Positions 50,872 to 59,145 of a stretch of 64,000 nt of DNA are shown here, in pieces. Source of the DNA: an uncultured Candidatus Saccharibacteria bacterium (lineage in GTDB: Bacteria; Patescibacteriota; Saccharimonadia; Saccharimonadales; Saccharimonadaceae); assembly GCA_938036785.1 (NCBI GenBank), contig CALHWE010000011.1:124001-188000 (forward strand), given 5' to 3'. The position numbers were made by a program, and so were the translations under genes. Numbering within the stretch: the first letter of the stretch is position 1; every line of letters begins with the position of its first letter. The notes beneath the pieces are model-generated. The model was not told the origin of the DNA and made no database searches. It saw only the letters and a list, made by a program, of their open reading frames with translations.

Positions 50872-52308
50872 TTATTTTGCACCTGTCTTGCGTAGCACTA
50901 CACCAATCGTCTTGAATAGAATCTTGATATCTAGCCAGAAGCTCCAGTTTTGGGCATAAAATAGCTCAAGCTCGATCCGCTCATCGAAGCTCAGGTTTGA
51001 GCGCCCAGATACCTGCCATAAGCCCGTCACCCCTGACTTCACGCTGTGCAAGAGTGCCGTGCGGGCTGAACTAAACTTCACTTCTTGGGGTAGAATTGGC
51101 CGCGGCCCAACTAAACTCAAGTCACCACGAAAGACGTTGAAAATCTGGGGTAATTCGTCGAGTGATGTTGCCCGCAAAAAATTGCCAAAGCGAGTGATGC
51201 GTGGGTCGTGTTCGACCTTGCGATTTTTTTCATACTCTTCAGCCAGGTCGTCGCGACCCATTGCACGGAATTCATCAGCCGCGTCTTGCTTGCCATATTG
51301 TGCACCCATACTACGGAACTTGATGAGCTGGATTGGCTCGGAGTAGCGACTGAGGCGCTTTGAGATATAAAATGCTGGCCCAGGGTTAAAGATCTTTTGC
51401 ATAATGATAAGGAGTACAAAAAGCGGCGCAAGGACGATGAGCAGTATGCCGGAAATAATTGTGTCGAAAATCCGCTTTGCGATTTCTCCCCAGCCAATGA
51501 GTGGTGTTTGACTAACGGTGATCATTGGGTAGCCAAGAAAAACATCGATGGTGTTTTTGCCAGTATAAAATTCTGGCTCGCCAGGGATGAAGTTGTATTG
51601 GATATGGTTGACCTGTGCGGCACCAAGCACTTTTTGATTCTTTTCTTCATTTTCGTAGAGGTTGGTTTGGATAATGGTGTCGATCTTAAGCTCTTTGATC
51701 TGCGCAAGGGCGGGGTCAAGCGATGCAAAATGAACAACATCGAGCCCAGGTGGCACAAAGCGCTTGGGGCCAGCCATTGCCACAACACGAAAACCTGACT
51801 TGTAGGTGGTCGAGATCGACTCAGCGATATCCCGCGTTGCCAGCGATGTCCCAATCACCATCACACGGTTCACACCATGGTTGTACTGGAAGAGCCAACT
51901 CCGTGTCAGGCGAAACAACTCGCGCACCGTGCCAATTGCCAAAAACGAACCAAGAAAGACATACATTGCTACCAAGCGGGCTGGGAAGATATACATTCGT
52001 GTGCCGTACTCCCAGCCAATCACGAGCAGAATACCCATGAATGTCCCGAGCAGCAGTCGCCCCCATTCGACGAGTCGTCGGCTATAGACGCTCGCACTAT
52101 AGAGTCCAAGCGAGGCATAGAGAATAATCCACACTGGCGCAATGACGACAAAGCCGAGCAAGTAGTCGCTAGCATAGACAGTATGGAGCAAATCACGGTG
52201 ATCGATTTGCGTGCGGACATAGTATGCGATGAAAAACACCGCCATCAGCACGACAAAATCGAGGCCGATGAGAATGAGACTATAAAATTTCGTATTTTTT
52301 GACGGCAT
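50872..52308 (-). CDS. Polyprenyl glycosylphosphotransferase (WbaP/EpsL-like)
   Basis: 478 residues. Four or five N-terminal transmembrane helices precede a CoA-binding-like domain (MVIGTSLATRDIAESI). A re-entrant helix (IFDTIISGILLIVLAPLFVL) leads to the catalytic domain with KFRSMG, RITRFGNFLRATSLDELPQ and LSLVGPRPILPQE, the bacterial sugar transferase signature. It starts a glycan by moving a sugar-1-phosphate to undecaprenyl phosphate. TATAGT lies 10 nt before the ATG. Confidence 0.94.
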   Translation of the reverse strand: MPSKNTKFYSLILIGLDFVVLMAVFFIAYYVRTQIDHRDLLHTVYASDYLLGFVVIAPVWIILYASLGLYSASVYSRRLVEWGRLLLGTFMGILLVIGWEYGTRMYIFPARLVAMYVFLGSFLAIGTVRELFRLTRSWLFQYNHGVNRVMVIGTSLATRDIAESISTTYKSGFRVVAMAGPKRFVPPGLDVVHFASLDPALAQIKELKIDTIIQTNLYENEEKNQKVLGAAQVNHIQYNFIPGEPEFYTGKNTIDVFLGYPMITVSQTPLIGWGEIAKRIFDTIISGILLIVLAPLFVLLIIMQKIFNPGPAFYISKRLSRYSEPIQLIKFRSMGAQYGKQDAADEFRAMGRDDLAEEYEKNRKVEHDPRITRFGNFLRATSLDELPQIFNVFRGDLSLVGPRPILPQEVKFSSARTALLHSVKSGVTGLWQVSGRSNLSFDERIELELFYAQNWSFWLDIKILFKTIGVVLRKTGAK

Positions 52309-52360
52309 AACAACTGTTACTATAACACTTTTTACCGAAAGTTTGCTACACTAGAAAGAG

Positions 52361-53659
52361 ATGAAGCGGTTATTGCGAGAAAAGATACCGGCTTGGTTTT
52401 TGTGTACGATATTTTTCGGACTGGCTATCCATGCGCCGCTGACCGTATGGGTAGGTACTCATTGGCCAGATTATGCGCTCTTTGTCAAGGCATGGAAGGA
52501 AGTTTTGCTTCTCATTGTTTTGCTTCTTATTGTTATCGACGTGACGCTACGTCGACAGTGGCAGCGTTGGCTGAGCGATCGCATTATTCAGCTTGCGCTC
52601 GCCTTTGCGCTGTGGCACGGCGTGGTGGCGCTGCTTGTGCCGACGTCTGGTTTGGCATTGCTATCAGGTTTGTTGATTGATCTGCGCTTTGTGGCGCTTG
52701 GTGTGGCGGTCTATGTGTTTGTGAGTAATTATCCGCAGTATCGGCGCTGGCTGCTGCGTATGCTCGGTGCGGGCGCGGTTGTTGTGATTGGTTTTGCGGC
52801 AGCGCAGCTTGTTTTGCCGCGTGATGTGCTGATGCCGCTTGGCTACGGGCCGACGACGATCGAACCTTACCAAACAGTCGACTCCAACAGCGCCTATGTC
52901 CGCATTAATAGCACGCTGCGTGGGCCAAACCCACTTGGAGCATATGCAAGTACTGTCCTGACGCTTATCGTGGCGTATAGCGCATTGCAATGGCGGCGTA
53001 TCTCGCATATGCGGCGTTGGGTGCTTGGTGGTATGGCGCTGCTAGCGGCGCTTGCAGTGTGGCAGAGTTATTCGCGAAGTGCGCTGCTCGCGGTGGCGGT
53101 TGGCGTTGGTATTGTTGCGATTGTCAGGGTGTGGCAGTCGCAGGCATCTCGGCGTATCGTGTTGTGGGGTGCTGGCGCAGTACTTGGCTGTGGGGTGATT
53201 GTTGGTAGTATTGGCTACGCTATTGATCCACACTTTATTGATAATGTTATCTTGCATAACGACCCAACGCATGGCCCGACCCAAACATCCGACAGCGACC
53301 GAATTACTTCGTTGCAAGCTGGCCTAACGCGCGCTCTGCAGCAACCGCTTGGCACTGGCGTAGGAAGTACTGGCTCGGCATCGCTTCTTGGCAATGGACA
53401 GAGCCTAATCATTGAAAACCACTATTTGTTCGTTGCTCACGAAATTGGCTGGATTGGATTACTATTATTAGTTGCATTAACCACTGGTATACTGGTAAAA
53501 TTATGGCATCGCCGGTCATATTGGCTGGCTTTCGGTAGTTTTGCTGGCGGAATCGGCTTAACTGTGATAGGATTGTTCTTACCAGTTTTTGTTGACGACA
53601 CTGTGTCGATGCTCTGGTGGGGGCTGGCAGCACTAGCGATAACGGAGGATGGATTATGA
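52361..53659 (+). CDS. O-antigen ligase/polymerase-like membrane protein
   Basis: 432 residues, about eleven hydrophobic segments with a large outside loop (about 280-345) containing LQQPLGTGVGSTGSAS, as in the Wzy_C/WaaL family. These join lipid-linked chains to an acceptor or polymerise repeats outside the membrane. In a cell without LPS the acceptor may be a lipid, protein or the wall. TGCTACACT lies 8 nt before the ATG. The end overlaps the next gene (ATGA). Confidence 0.85.
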   Translation: MKRLLREKIPAWFLCTIFFGLAIHAPLTVWVGTHWPDYALFVKAWKEVLLLIVLLLIVIDVTLRRQWQRWLSDRIIQLALAFALWHGVVALLVPTSGLALLSGLLIDLRFVALGVAVYVFVSNYPQYRRWLLRMLGAGAVVVIGFAAAQLVLPRDVLMPLGYGPTTIEPYQTVDSNSAYVRINSTLRGPNPLGAYASTVLTLIVAYSALQWRRISHMRRWVLGGMALLAALAVWQSYSRSALLAVAVGVGIVAIVRVWQSQASRRIVLWGAGAVLGCGVIVGSIGYAIDPHFIDNVILHNDPTHGPTQTSDSDRITSLQAGLTRALQQPLGTGVGSTGSASLLGNGQSLIIENHYLFVAHEIGWIGLLLLVALTTGILVKLWHRRSYWLAFGSFAGGIGLTVIGLFLPVFVDDTVSMLWWGLAALAITEDGL

Positions 53660-54018
53660 CAAGCCCAACGCGAAAACAACGTGAATTATTGACATTTATA
53701 GACACATTTATCAAGAGTAATGGTTACGGCCCAAGCTACCGCGAAATTATGCGTGCCTTCGACTACAAGTCGGTTAGTACGGTAGCAGCGCATGTCAACG
53801 GCCTGATTGTTCGTGGATTTTTGGTCAAGAAGGATAACTCGGCGCGTAGCCTGCAAGTGGTACCGCCCACTCAGAATGCTGCGGATGTTGTGGTAGCGCC
53901 AGTCGAGCAGGTGATTCGTGCAAAAATAAGCGCGCTTGAGCAGCAGGATAATACCGCTGATGATATTGCGGTTTTGCAGCGCGCACTAGAAATTTTGCAA
54001 AGCGACCAATCATCATAG
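53656..54018 (+). CDS. LexA-type DNA-binding-domain-only protein
   Basis: 120 residues from ATG 53656, which overlaps the stop of the ligase gene (ATGA). TRKQRELLTFIDTFIKSNG and GPSYREIMRAFDYKSVSTV match the winged-helix LexA N-terminal domain (about residues 1-65). The S24 peptidase domain with its Ser-Lys pair is absent; the remaining ~55 residues are helical. It could bind DNA constitutively or under another signal rather than by RecA-stimulated self-cleavage. Not a truncation by frameshift as far as I can see. Confidence 0.82.
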   Translation: MTSPTRKQRELLTFIDTFIKSNGYGPSYREIMRAFDYKSVSTVAAHVNGLIVRGFLVKKDNSARSLQVVPPTQNAADVVVAPVEQVIRAKISALEQQDNTADDIAVLQRALEILQSDQSS

Positions 54019-54022
54019 ATGA

Positions 54023-54028
54023 TATAAT
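54023..54028 (+). promoter_or_regulatory. Leaderless-type promoter of the serine hydrolase gene
   Basis: TGA-TATAAT with TG at 54020-54021, then ATCTAC and ATG 54035, i.e. six bases between hexamer and start codon. No Shine-Dalgarno. Confidence 0.65.
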
Positions 54029-54034
54029 ATCTAC

Positions 54035-55801
54035 ATGATGTACACTCCTCCGCGCGCGCAGCGTCCGTACCCCCGACGCCGCAAGGCAACTATTGCCGAG
54101 AAACTTCGTTTTGCCGATTGGCGTGTGCCAGTGCTGCGTATTCGCTGGACACGGCGCAAAACATATATCACCATTGGTATTATTCTTGGGCTCAATGTGC
54201 TGTTCCAGCTGGTGTATCCAAGTGATCGATTGCTGCCAAATGCGCGGATCGATGGTGTGTCGCTTGGTTGGCAGACAATGCCAGAAGCCACAGATACGCT
54301 TAATCAGGCGTACCAAGAACACTCCGTAAAGCTAGTGGGCGATGGCACAACCATCGCCTCGCCGACGATTGAGCAGCTTGCTATTACAGTAGATAACACC
54401 GACCGGCTTGCGCAGGCGCAGTATCCCTTGCTATGGCGAATTATGCCGTTGTCGTCGTTCTGGTGGCAGCCAGATGTGCCAAGCTCGCCAAAATTAACAA
54501 CTACGACGCGTACCGAGCAATATATTACTCAGACGATCATGCCAGTCTGCAAGCGTGCACCAGTCGATGCGAGCCTCAAAGTCGAACATGGCAAGCTGGT
54601 GGTGAATCAAGCGCGGCGTGGCGGTGAGTGTCAGCGTGATGCGGTATCGCATAGCATTGGTGCGATTAGCCCCCGTCTTGCACAGGGTACGACCGTTGAG
54701 ATCCCAATGCGCGGCATCGCCCCAACTATTACAACCGATGCAGCGAAGGCGCTCGAGCAAAAAATCATAAAGGTTATTGGCAAAGGTGTCGCTCTTAAGG
54801 TAAACGACGAGACAGTGACATTGCCAGCGAATGAAATTATTCAATGGGTTGTTACTCAGCCAAAGGATAAGACATTAGTAGCAAGCATTAGTGCATCACA
54901 GGCCTCCGGCTATCTCACAAAGCATGTCACGCCAAAGGTGAATATTGACCCAGGCACCACAAAAGTTGCCACATACGACCTCACCGAAACATCACGCACA
55001 GATGGTAAGCCAGGGCGCACGCTCGATATTGACGCAACTGCGCAGCAGCTCTCGGAGTTTATTAATCAAACACGCCCACAGCCAGCCGCAGTAACGAAGA
55101 CGGTGCCAGCCAAGGTAGAATATGACCGCAATTATAGCTCAACCGAAGATGGGCTCAACGCTCTTCTCAAACACTATGCTGAGGACCACCCCGGAACGTA
55201 TGGTGTCTCATTCTTAGAGATTGATGGTAAGAAGCGTAATGCCAGCTACAATGGCAACAAGCAATTTGTCACTGCCAGTACATACAAACTATTTGTTGGT
55301 TATAGCGTACTTCGGCGCGAGCAGCTGGCAGGCTGGCGTTGGGAGGACAACCAAGTTTGCTTCAACAAAATGATTAGCCAGAGTGATAACCCATGTGCAG
55401 AGAATTACCTCAAAGTTATTGGCTATGATGTTGTGACGAAGGATGTAAATGACATTGGCTTCAAAGATACGACCTTCGCCAAGTCTGGTGGGCCATACAC
55501 CACAGCAAATGACCTCGCGCGCTTTATGGTAATGCTTGATGCGGGGCAGAACTTTAGCAGTGCCAACCGCGACCGATTCCTCTCTGCGCTCAAGGCTAAT
55601 GTATATCGCAAGGGTATTCCTGCTGGCACGAATGGCACGGTGGCAGATAAGGTTGGGTTCTTGAATGGTCTCCTGCACGATGCAGCGATCGTCTATGGAT
55701 CGAACGGCAAATATGTGCTCGCCATCATGACAGATGGCAGTAGTTGGAACAATATCGCTGAGCTAACTAAGCGGATCGAACAATTCCGTAGCCAGCCATA
55801 G
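54035..55801 (+). CDS. Membrane-anchored class A beta-lactamase-like serine hydrolase
   Basis: 588 residues. A basic cytoplasmic start is followed by one transmembrane helix (about 43-62). About 300 residues then resemble the YoaR/PG-binding-4 type repeats (ARIDGVSLGWQTMPEATDTL). The C-terminal domain has the serine hydrolase triad: STYK (Ser415, Lys418), SDN (450-452) and KVG (539-541). This is a class A beta-lactamase/D,D-peptidase fold, probably acting on peptidoglycan or a peptide outside the membrane; the general base Glu of true class A lactamases cannot be assigned. ATG 54035 is favoured over 54038 by the promoter spacing. Confidence 0.87.
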   Translation: MMYTPPRAQRPYPRRRKATIAEKLRFADWRVPVLRIRWTRRKTYITIGIILGLNVLFQLVYPSDRLLPNARIDGVSLGWQTMPEATDTLNQAYQEHSVKLVGDGTTIASPTIEQLAITVDNTDRLAQAQYPLLWRIMPLSSFWWQPDVPSSPKLTTTTRTEQYITQTIMPVCKRAPVDASLKVEHGKLVVNQARRGGECQRDAVSHSIGAISPRLAQGTTVEIPMRGIAPTITTDAAKALEQKIIKVIGKGVALKVNDETVTLPANEIIQWVVTQPKDKTLVASISASQASGYLTKHVTPKVNIDPGTTKVATYDLTETSRTDGKPGRTLDIDATAQQLSEFINQTRPQPAAVTKTVPAKVEYDRNYSSTEDGLNALLKHYAEDHPGTYGVSFLEIDGKKRNASYNGNKQFVTASTYKLFVGYSVLRREQLAGWRWEDNQVCFNKMISQSDNPCAENYLKVIGYDVVTKDVNDIGFKDTTFAKSGGPYTTANDLARFMVMLDAGQNFSSANRDRFLSALKANVYRKGIPAGTNGTVADKVGFLNGLLHDAAIVYGSNGKYVLAIMTDGSSWNNIAELTKRIEQFRSQP

Positions 55802-55830
55802 CATAAAATGCTTATTTTGCGGCGTGACTC

Positions 55831-55860
55831 TTGACGAACCACCCCTCCAACCGGTATACT
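55831..55860 (+). promoter_or_regulatory. Promoter of tRNA-Asn
   Basis: TTGACG (55831-55836), 18-bp spacer, TATACT (55855-55860), 10 bp before the mature tRNA 5' end. The best -35 in the window. Confidence 0.75.
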
Positions 55861-55870
55861 TACAGAGTAA

Positions 55871-55945
55871 TCCGGAGTAGCTCAGTGGTAGAGCGGGTCG
55901 CTGTTAACGATTAGGTCGCTGGTTCGAGCCCAGTCTCCGGAGCCA
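55871..55945 (+). tRNA. tRNA-Asn (GTT)
   Basis: Cloverleaf read by eye. The acceptor stem is TCCGGAG/CTCCGGA and the D stem GCTC/GAGC. The anticodon stem GGTCG/CGATT has two G-U pairs, with loop CTGTTAA (anticodon GTT at 55903-55905). The variable region is 5 nt. The T stem is GCTGG/CCAGT with loop TTCGAGC. Discriminator G and genome-encoded CCA (55943-55945) follow. Near-by sequence shows no obvious attachment-site duplication. Confidence 0.96.
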
Positions 55946-55956
55946 CGATGCATGAT

Positions 55957-55986
55957 AAAGACCGATGAAAATCGGTCTTATTTTAT
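55957..55986 (+). terminator. Terminator of tRNA-Asn
   Basis: Perfect 9-bp stem AAGACCGAT / ATCGGTCTT (55958-55966, 55971-55979), loop GAAA, followed by ATTTTATT. Confidence 0.9.
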
Positions 55987-56069
55987 TAAAGCGTATATCG
56001 CCCTTGAGTCGTAAAATTCAAATACCGAGAGACGAAAGAAATTCTAGCAGCGGACGAGAGAGCTTGCAC

Positions 56070-56849
56070 CTATAATGCAAGCTCAACGACAACTGGGTAG
56101 TGATCCGACGCCCGGTCTGATAGTGGTGTTTTGACAACATTGTATGAGGTTAATGCAGGCTGCAGATCCTTCGAGACAAAGATATAGTCAAGCCGGCTGG
56201 TTGGGTGATCAGGGTGTGGTGGCAGTGGTGTTGGAGCCGTCGAGGTTGCGTGTTGTTGCAAAGCAGCTGCTGTATCGACAAGGCCAGCCTGTGCCATAAA
56301 ACGAGTCACATCATGAACAATTGTGCCATCACGAGTAAATTTGCGCGTCAGGTTTGCATCAAAAGAATCTACCATATCAGGCGGATATGTATCATAAAAC
56401 GAGAGTGAATTACAGTCACCCATAACGACAGTATGAGTACTATTCTCACCAATATGTTTGATAAGCCGGTGCACCTCTTGCAGCCGGTCAGCTTCGCATC
56501 GCGGTGAAAGATGAAGGCTACCAATAGAGAGAATGTGGTTGTTTATTTGAACACGGCTTACTAAGAGTGATCGGCTACATGGGTAGAGCAATATTGCATC
56601 CAGGATAGGATACCTGGATAGCAATGCTGTATGATACCACGACCCATCACCGCAGAGTGCAAGGTGAGTATAGGGCATAGCGGTTTGTTCTGAGACGTAT
56701 GCAAGGCGTTTTCTTGTGTCGTTCTCGAAGCCGTTTGCTTCGTTGAGTGTCAAGATATCTGGCTTTGCTTTGTTGATAACTGCAATAACGTCATCGATCG
56801 TTGTCTCGGCACCATTGTAGATGTTGTATGTCATGAATGTTAATTTCAT
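56070..56849 (-). CDS. Endonuclease/exonuclease/phosphatase (EEP) family hydrolase
   Basis: 259 residues from ATG 56849, which follows AAGGAG and opens on the family start MKLTFMTYNIYNGAE; an upstream ATG at 56888 would overlap the preceding gene. ILTLNEANGF (metal Glu), GSLHLSPRCEAD, VVMGDCNSLSF and SDHYPVVVEL (Asp-His) are the EEP catalytic motifs. Family members cleave DNA, RNA, phospholipids or nucleotide phosphates. It lies 35 bp after the HD-DUF1152 gene, so they probably share a message. A 9-bp hairpin (56060-56084) spans its stop codon. Confidence 0.88.
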   Translation of the reverse strand: MKLTFMTYNIYNGAETTIDDVIAVINKAKPDILTLNEANGFENDTRKRLAYVSEQTAMPYTHLALCGDGSWYHTALLSRYPILDAILLYPCSRSLLVSRVQINNHILSIGSLHLSPRCEADRLQEVHRLIKHIGENSTHTVVMGDCNSLSFYDTYPPDMVDSFDANLTRKFTRDGTIVHDVTRFMAQAGLVDTAAALQQHATSTAPTPLPPHPDHPTSRLDYIFVSKDLQPALTSYNVVKTPLSDRASDHYPVVVELAL

Positions 56850-56884
56850 ATGAAGAGAACTCCTTCCATTACTGATTAATTTAA

Positions 56885-58885
56885 TCAATGATTTACAGCT
56901 TGGTATAACTGCTCAGCCTGCATCATTACCACGCGAGCGGTCGAAGGGCGGATATTCATAAAGATACGCCATGGGTTATGAGATGAAGTTGCGTTAGCTC
57001 GTGGGAGAGCGAGTGGCTGCAAGCCGTACTTGCCTGTCAGCGCAGCAATCCACGCCAATGGTGTCTTGCCATAAAGCCCTTCTTCGCTAGCAGAGCCGTC
57101 CATGCGCCATGCAGCGTAGGTTTGAGTAATCGTGGTGGTATCGTCTGGGTGAAGAGAATAGCGCTGGGCGCTGCTGCGAGTAAGTATCTCATTAGCATAT
57201 GGAGGTGTATCCACGCCAGGTGCAACGATAGCAGTAAAGACATCGAGTGGTGTGCCATTTGCCTCTGCCGCGGCGTTGATCATATGCAGAGCAGCAAGTA
57301 CAGCATAATCTTGATCTGGTGATGATGTCGTGGCATCGATCGTAGTATTGGCGCGGTAGAGTACATCACCACCAGTATCAATGCCACAAATCGCATCAGC
57401 TCCCGTCTCGCGGATGAGGAGCTGGAGGTCGTGGGCAATCTGCTCCGGCTCGATTGAATTAAGCAGATAAACTGGTGCGATTGTCTCATCCTTAGCAATA
57501 ATATCCTCAAGGAAGCGCCAGTCGCCAACTTTGGTTGTTTCCTTCGTAATCTCTGCGAGTGCGTCACCAATCTGCCGGCCAGTATGAGCAAGCTGTTTGT
57601 TGCTATCGGCAGCGAAGTTGCGTACCGACACAATAGCTGTAGGCTGCACGGCATGGTGCTGTTGATGCAGCTTGCTCAGCATAGCAGCCTGGATACCATC
57701 CGAGCCACCACCCATCCCAAGGTAGATGATCCGCTTGCCGCGTAGCTTCTCAGAGTCAAACGCCGGGAGTGAATCGATAGCAAGCTCGGGTGTGTCCTGA
57801 TATTCTGGCACAAGTGTCTCGCCGCTGTGGCGAAAGCACAGTTCAGCGTGGTGTGGATCAAGCGTGCCTTGGTTGGCGGCTTGGGCGATAGTACTGAGGT
57901 CTGCCGTGACGACACCTGTCTCGCCTGCTTTGCGCGCTGCTTTGTCGGCAATGTGTGCCTCTTGCAAAACATGCGCAAAGTAAGTGAGCGCCGTGCCGAG
58001 GCTATGATGTTTCTCAAGCCCCTTCAGCAAGGCTGGGCCGTAGTAAGGCAGCGTCGCGCGCTGATGAATACCATCATTGCTGAGCTCTTGAGCAAGGATA
58101 GCTTGTACAGGGCCAGGTAGCGTATCTAGTGCATTGGTCAGTTGTTGATACTCCTCTGGTGTATCGTAGCGTAGCATACAAGCAAGGCGCACAGTGTGAG
58201 TGTGTGCTTGGCTGTTGATGAGCTGCTCAATAGCATCGTTATCGAGGCCAAAGCGCTGTGCTCGCTGAGCGAGGTAGTGAGCGTAGCGTGCGTTGTCGGT
58301 CGGGAGGGTGCTGTCGGTTAAGACATCGCAGGCTGCTGCCATTTGGTTGTACAGAGGAGAAGTGAGGAGTAGAGAGCTCTCGGCATTAACATGCCCTACC
58401 GCACCAGCAATATCAAATAGAGTATGCATAATATAGAGCGAGCGCACTGGCTCAGTACTGTCCGCAAAACTTGCCAGCGCTGCCGGTGGTGCTTCGGCTT
58501 GGATAAACTGGCCAAGATTGAGTTCTGTGTTGATGACATCGCGTATGATCGTTTGGCCTGCTTCGCTTAGTTGGCTGAATGTCGGTAATAACTCTGTGCG
58601 CTTTGCAGCGTAATCTGACCTGAGCAAACGGCGCAACACTTCGTCATGATCGACCGAATCAGCGGCATCCTCTCCCATAACGGCACTCGCGAGCGTTTGG
58701 TTCTTGCCTAAATCATGAATAAGCATAATGTAGCGCATTACATTGGCGCTATGCTCGCCAGACAAGTTGCTCGCAACCCACTGATGAAATTCTTCAAATT
58801 CTTCACGCGTGAGGCGATTGGCGTCGTTCTGGGCGGCGGTCAGTTTGTGATAATTCTCATCGCCACCATAATATAGGTAGTCCAT
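56885..58885 (-). CDS. HD-domain + DUF1152 fusion protein (body; 5' end out of frame)
   Basis: 666 residues from the first in-frame ATG (58885). Near the N-terminus LIHDLGK (His57-Asp58) and DHDEVL (Asp79-His80) resemble an HD phosphohydrolase centre. A helical middle of about 300 residues follows. The C-terminal third is DUF1152-like: IIYLGMGGGSDGIQAA, ICGIDTGGDVL and SPDQDYAVLAALHMINAAA. The joining of the two is unusual. The same frame stays open upstream for about 60 further codons with protein-like sequence (LNLEQRLDVLQLPEAKLL) but no ATG, GTG or TTG; the genuine start appears to be ATG 59088, now out of frame. See the 5' segment and CT tract entries. Function unknown; a nucleotide-related role is plausible. 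Confidence 0.75.
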   Translation of the reverse strand: MDYLYYGGDENYHKLTAAQNDANRLTREEFEEFHQWVASNLSGEHSANVMRYIMLIHDLGKNQTLASAVMGEDAADSVDHDEVLRRLLRSDYAAKRTELLPTFSQLSEAGQTIIRDVINTELNLGQFIQAEAPPAALASFADSTEPVRSLYIMHTLFDIAGAVGHVNAESSLLLTSPLYNQMAAACDVLTDSTLPTDNARYAHYLAQRAQRFGLDNDAIEQLINSQAHTHTVRLACMLRYDTPEEYQQLTNALDTLPGPVQAILAQELSNDGIHQRATLPYYGPALLKGLEKHHSLGTALTYFAHVLQEAHIADKAARKAGETGVVTADLSTIAQAANQGTLDPHHAELCFRHSGETLVPEYQDTPELAIDSLPAFDSEKLRGKRIIYLGMGGGSDGIQAAMLSKLHQQHHAVQPTAIVSVRNFAADSNKQLAHTGRQIGDALAEITKETTKVGDWRFLEDIIAKDETIAPVYLLNSIEPEQIAHDLQLLIRETGADAICGIDTGGDVLYRANTTIDATTSSPDQDYAVLAALHMINAAAEANGTPLDVFTAIVAPGVDTPPYANEILTRSSAQRYSLHPDDTTTITQTYAAWRMDGSASEEGLYGKTPLAWIAALTGKYGLQPLALPRANATSSHNPWRIFMNIRPSTARVVMMQAEQLYQAVNH

Positions 58886-59088
58886 AACGTTGAGCGAGCA
58901 GACAGTTCGTTGATGTTCTGCGCGCTGATTGGCTGCTTCGTCTGCCCCTTGTGACTCTGGTGAGGCTTTGATATCTTCGCCGATCAGCAGCTTCGCTTCA
59001 GGAAGCTGCAGGACGTCAAGCCGCTGCTCTAGATTGAGTGGACTTGAAGAGAGAGAGAGGTGTTGTTAGGAAGAAATGGTTGTTGCAT
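58886..59088 (-). pseudogene. Frameshifted 5' segment of the HD-DUF1152 gene
   Basis: ATG 59088, six bases after a TACACT -10, reads MQQPFLPNNTSLSLQVHSI and stops at 59029-59031. If one CT unit of the (CT)6 tract is removed the frame continues MQQPFLPNNTSLSSSPLNL and runs into the downstream body without a stop. Thus a 2-bp change (or +1) separates the present sequence from an intact gene of about 733 residues. Confidence 0.72.
59048..59059 (-). repeat. (CT)6 dinucleotide tract in the coding 5' end
   Basis: Six AG units on the plus strand (CT on the coding strand), located about 29 bases after the ATG at 59088. It is the only dinucleotide run of this length that I noticed in the window and coincides exactly with the frame break. 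Such tracts mutate by slipped-strand mispairing. Confidence 0.85.
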
Positions 59089-59094
59089 AGCATT

Positions 59095-59100
59095 AGTGTA
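59095..59100 (-). promoter_or_regulatory. Leaderless-type promoter of the HD-DUF1152 gene
   Basis: TACACT, then AATGCT, then ATG 59088 on the minus strand. The six-base spacing matches the other leaderless-type starts here and supports 59088 rather than 58885 as the original start codon. Confidence 0.65.
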
Positions 59101-59145
59101 GAGGATTACACAGCGGAATGGTAGCATGAGCGGTTTATAAAGACC

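Noticed and set aside
54035..55801. True antibiotic-resistance beta-lactamase
   Set aside because: The SxxK/SDN/KxG triad is shared with wall peptidases, the protein is membrane-anchored with a long PG-binding-like region, and the deacylating Glu could not be identified.
55871..55945. tRNA-Asn as an integration site for the region to its right
   Set aside because: I found no repeat of the tRNA 3' end downstream in the window and no integrase gene.
56060..56084. Intrinsic terminator at the end of the EEP gene
   Set aside because: The 9-bp hairpin spans the stop codon and is not followed by a T-run on the coding strand.
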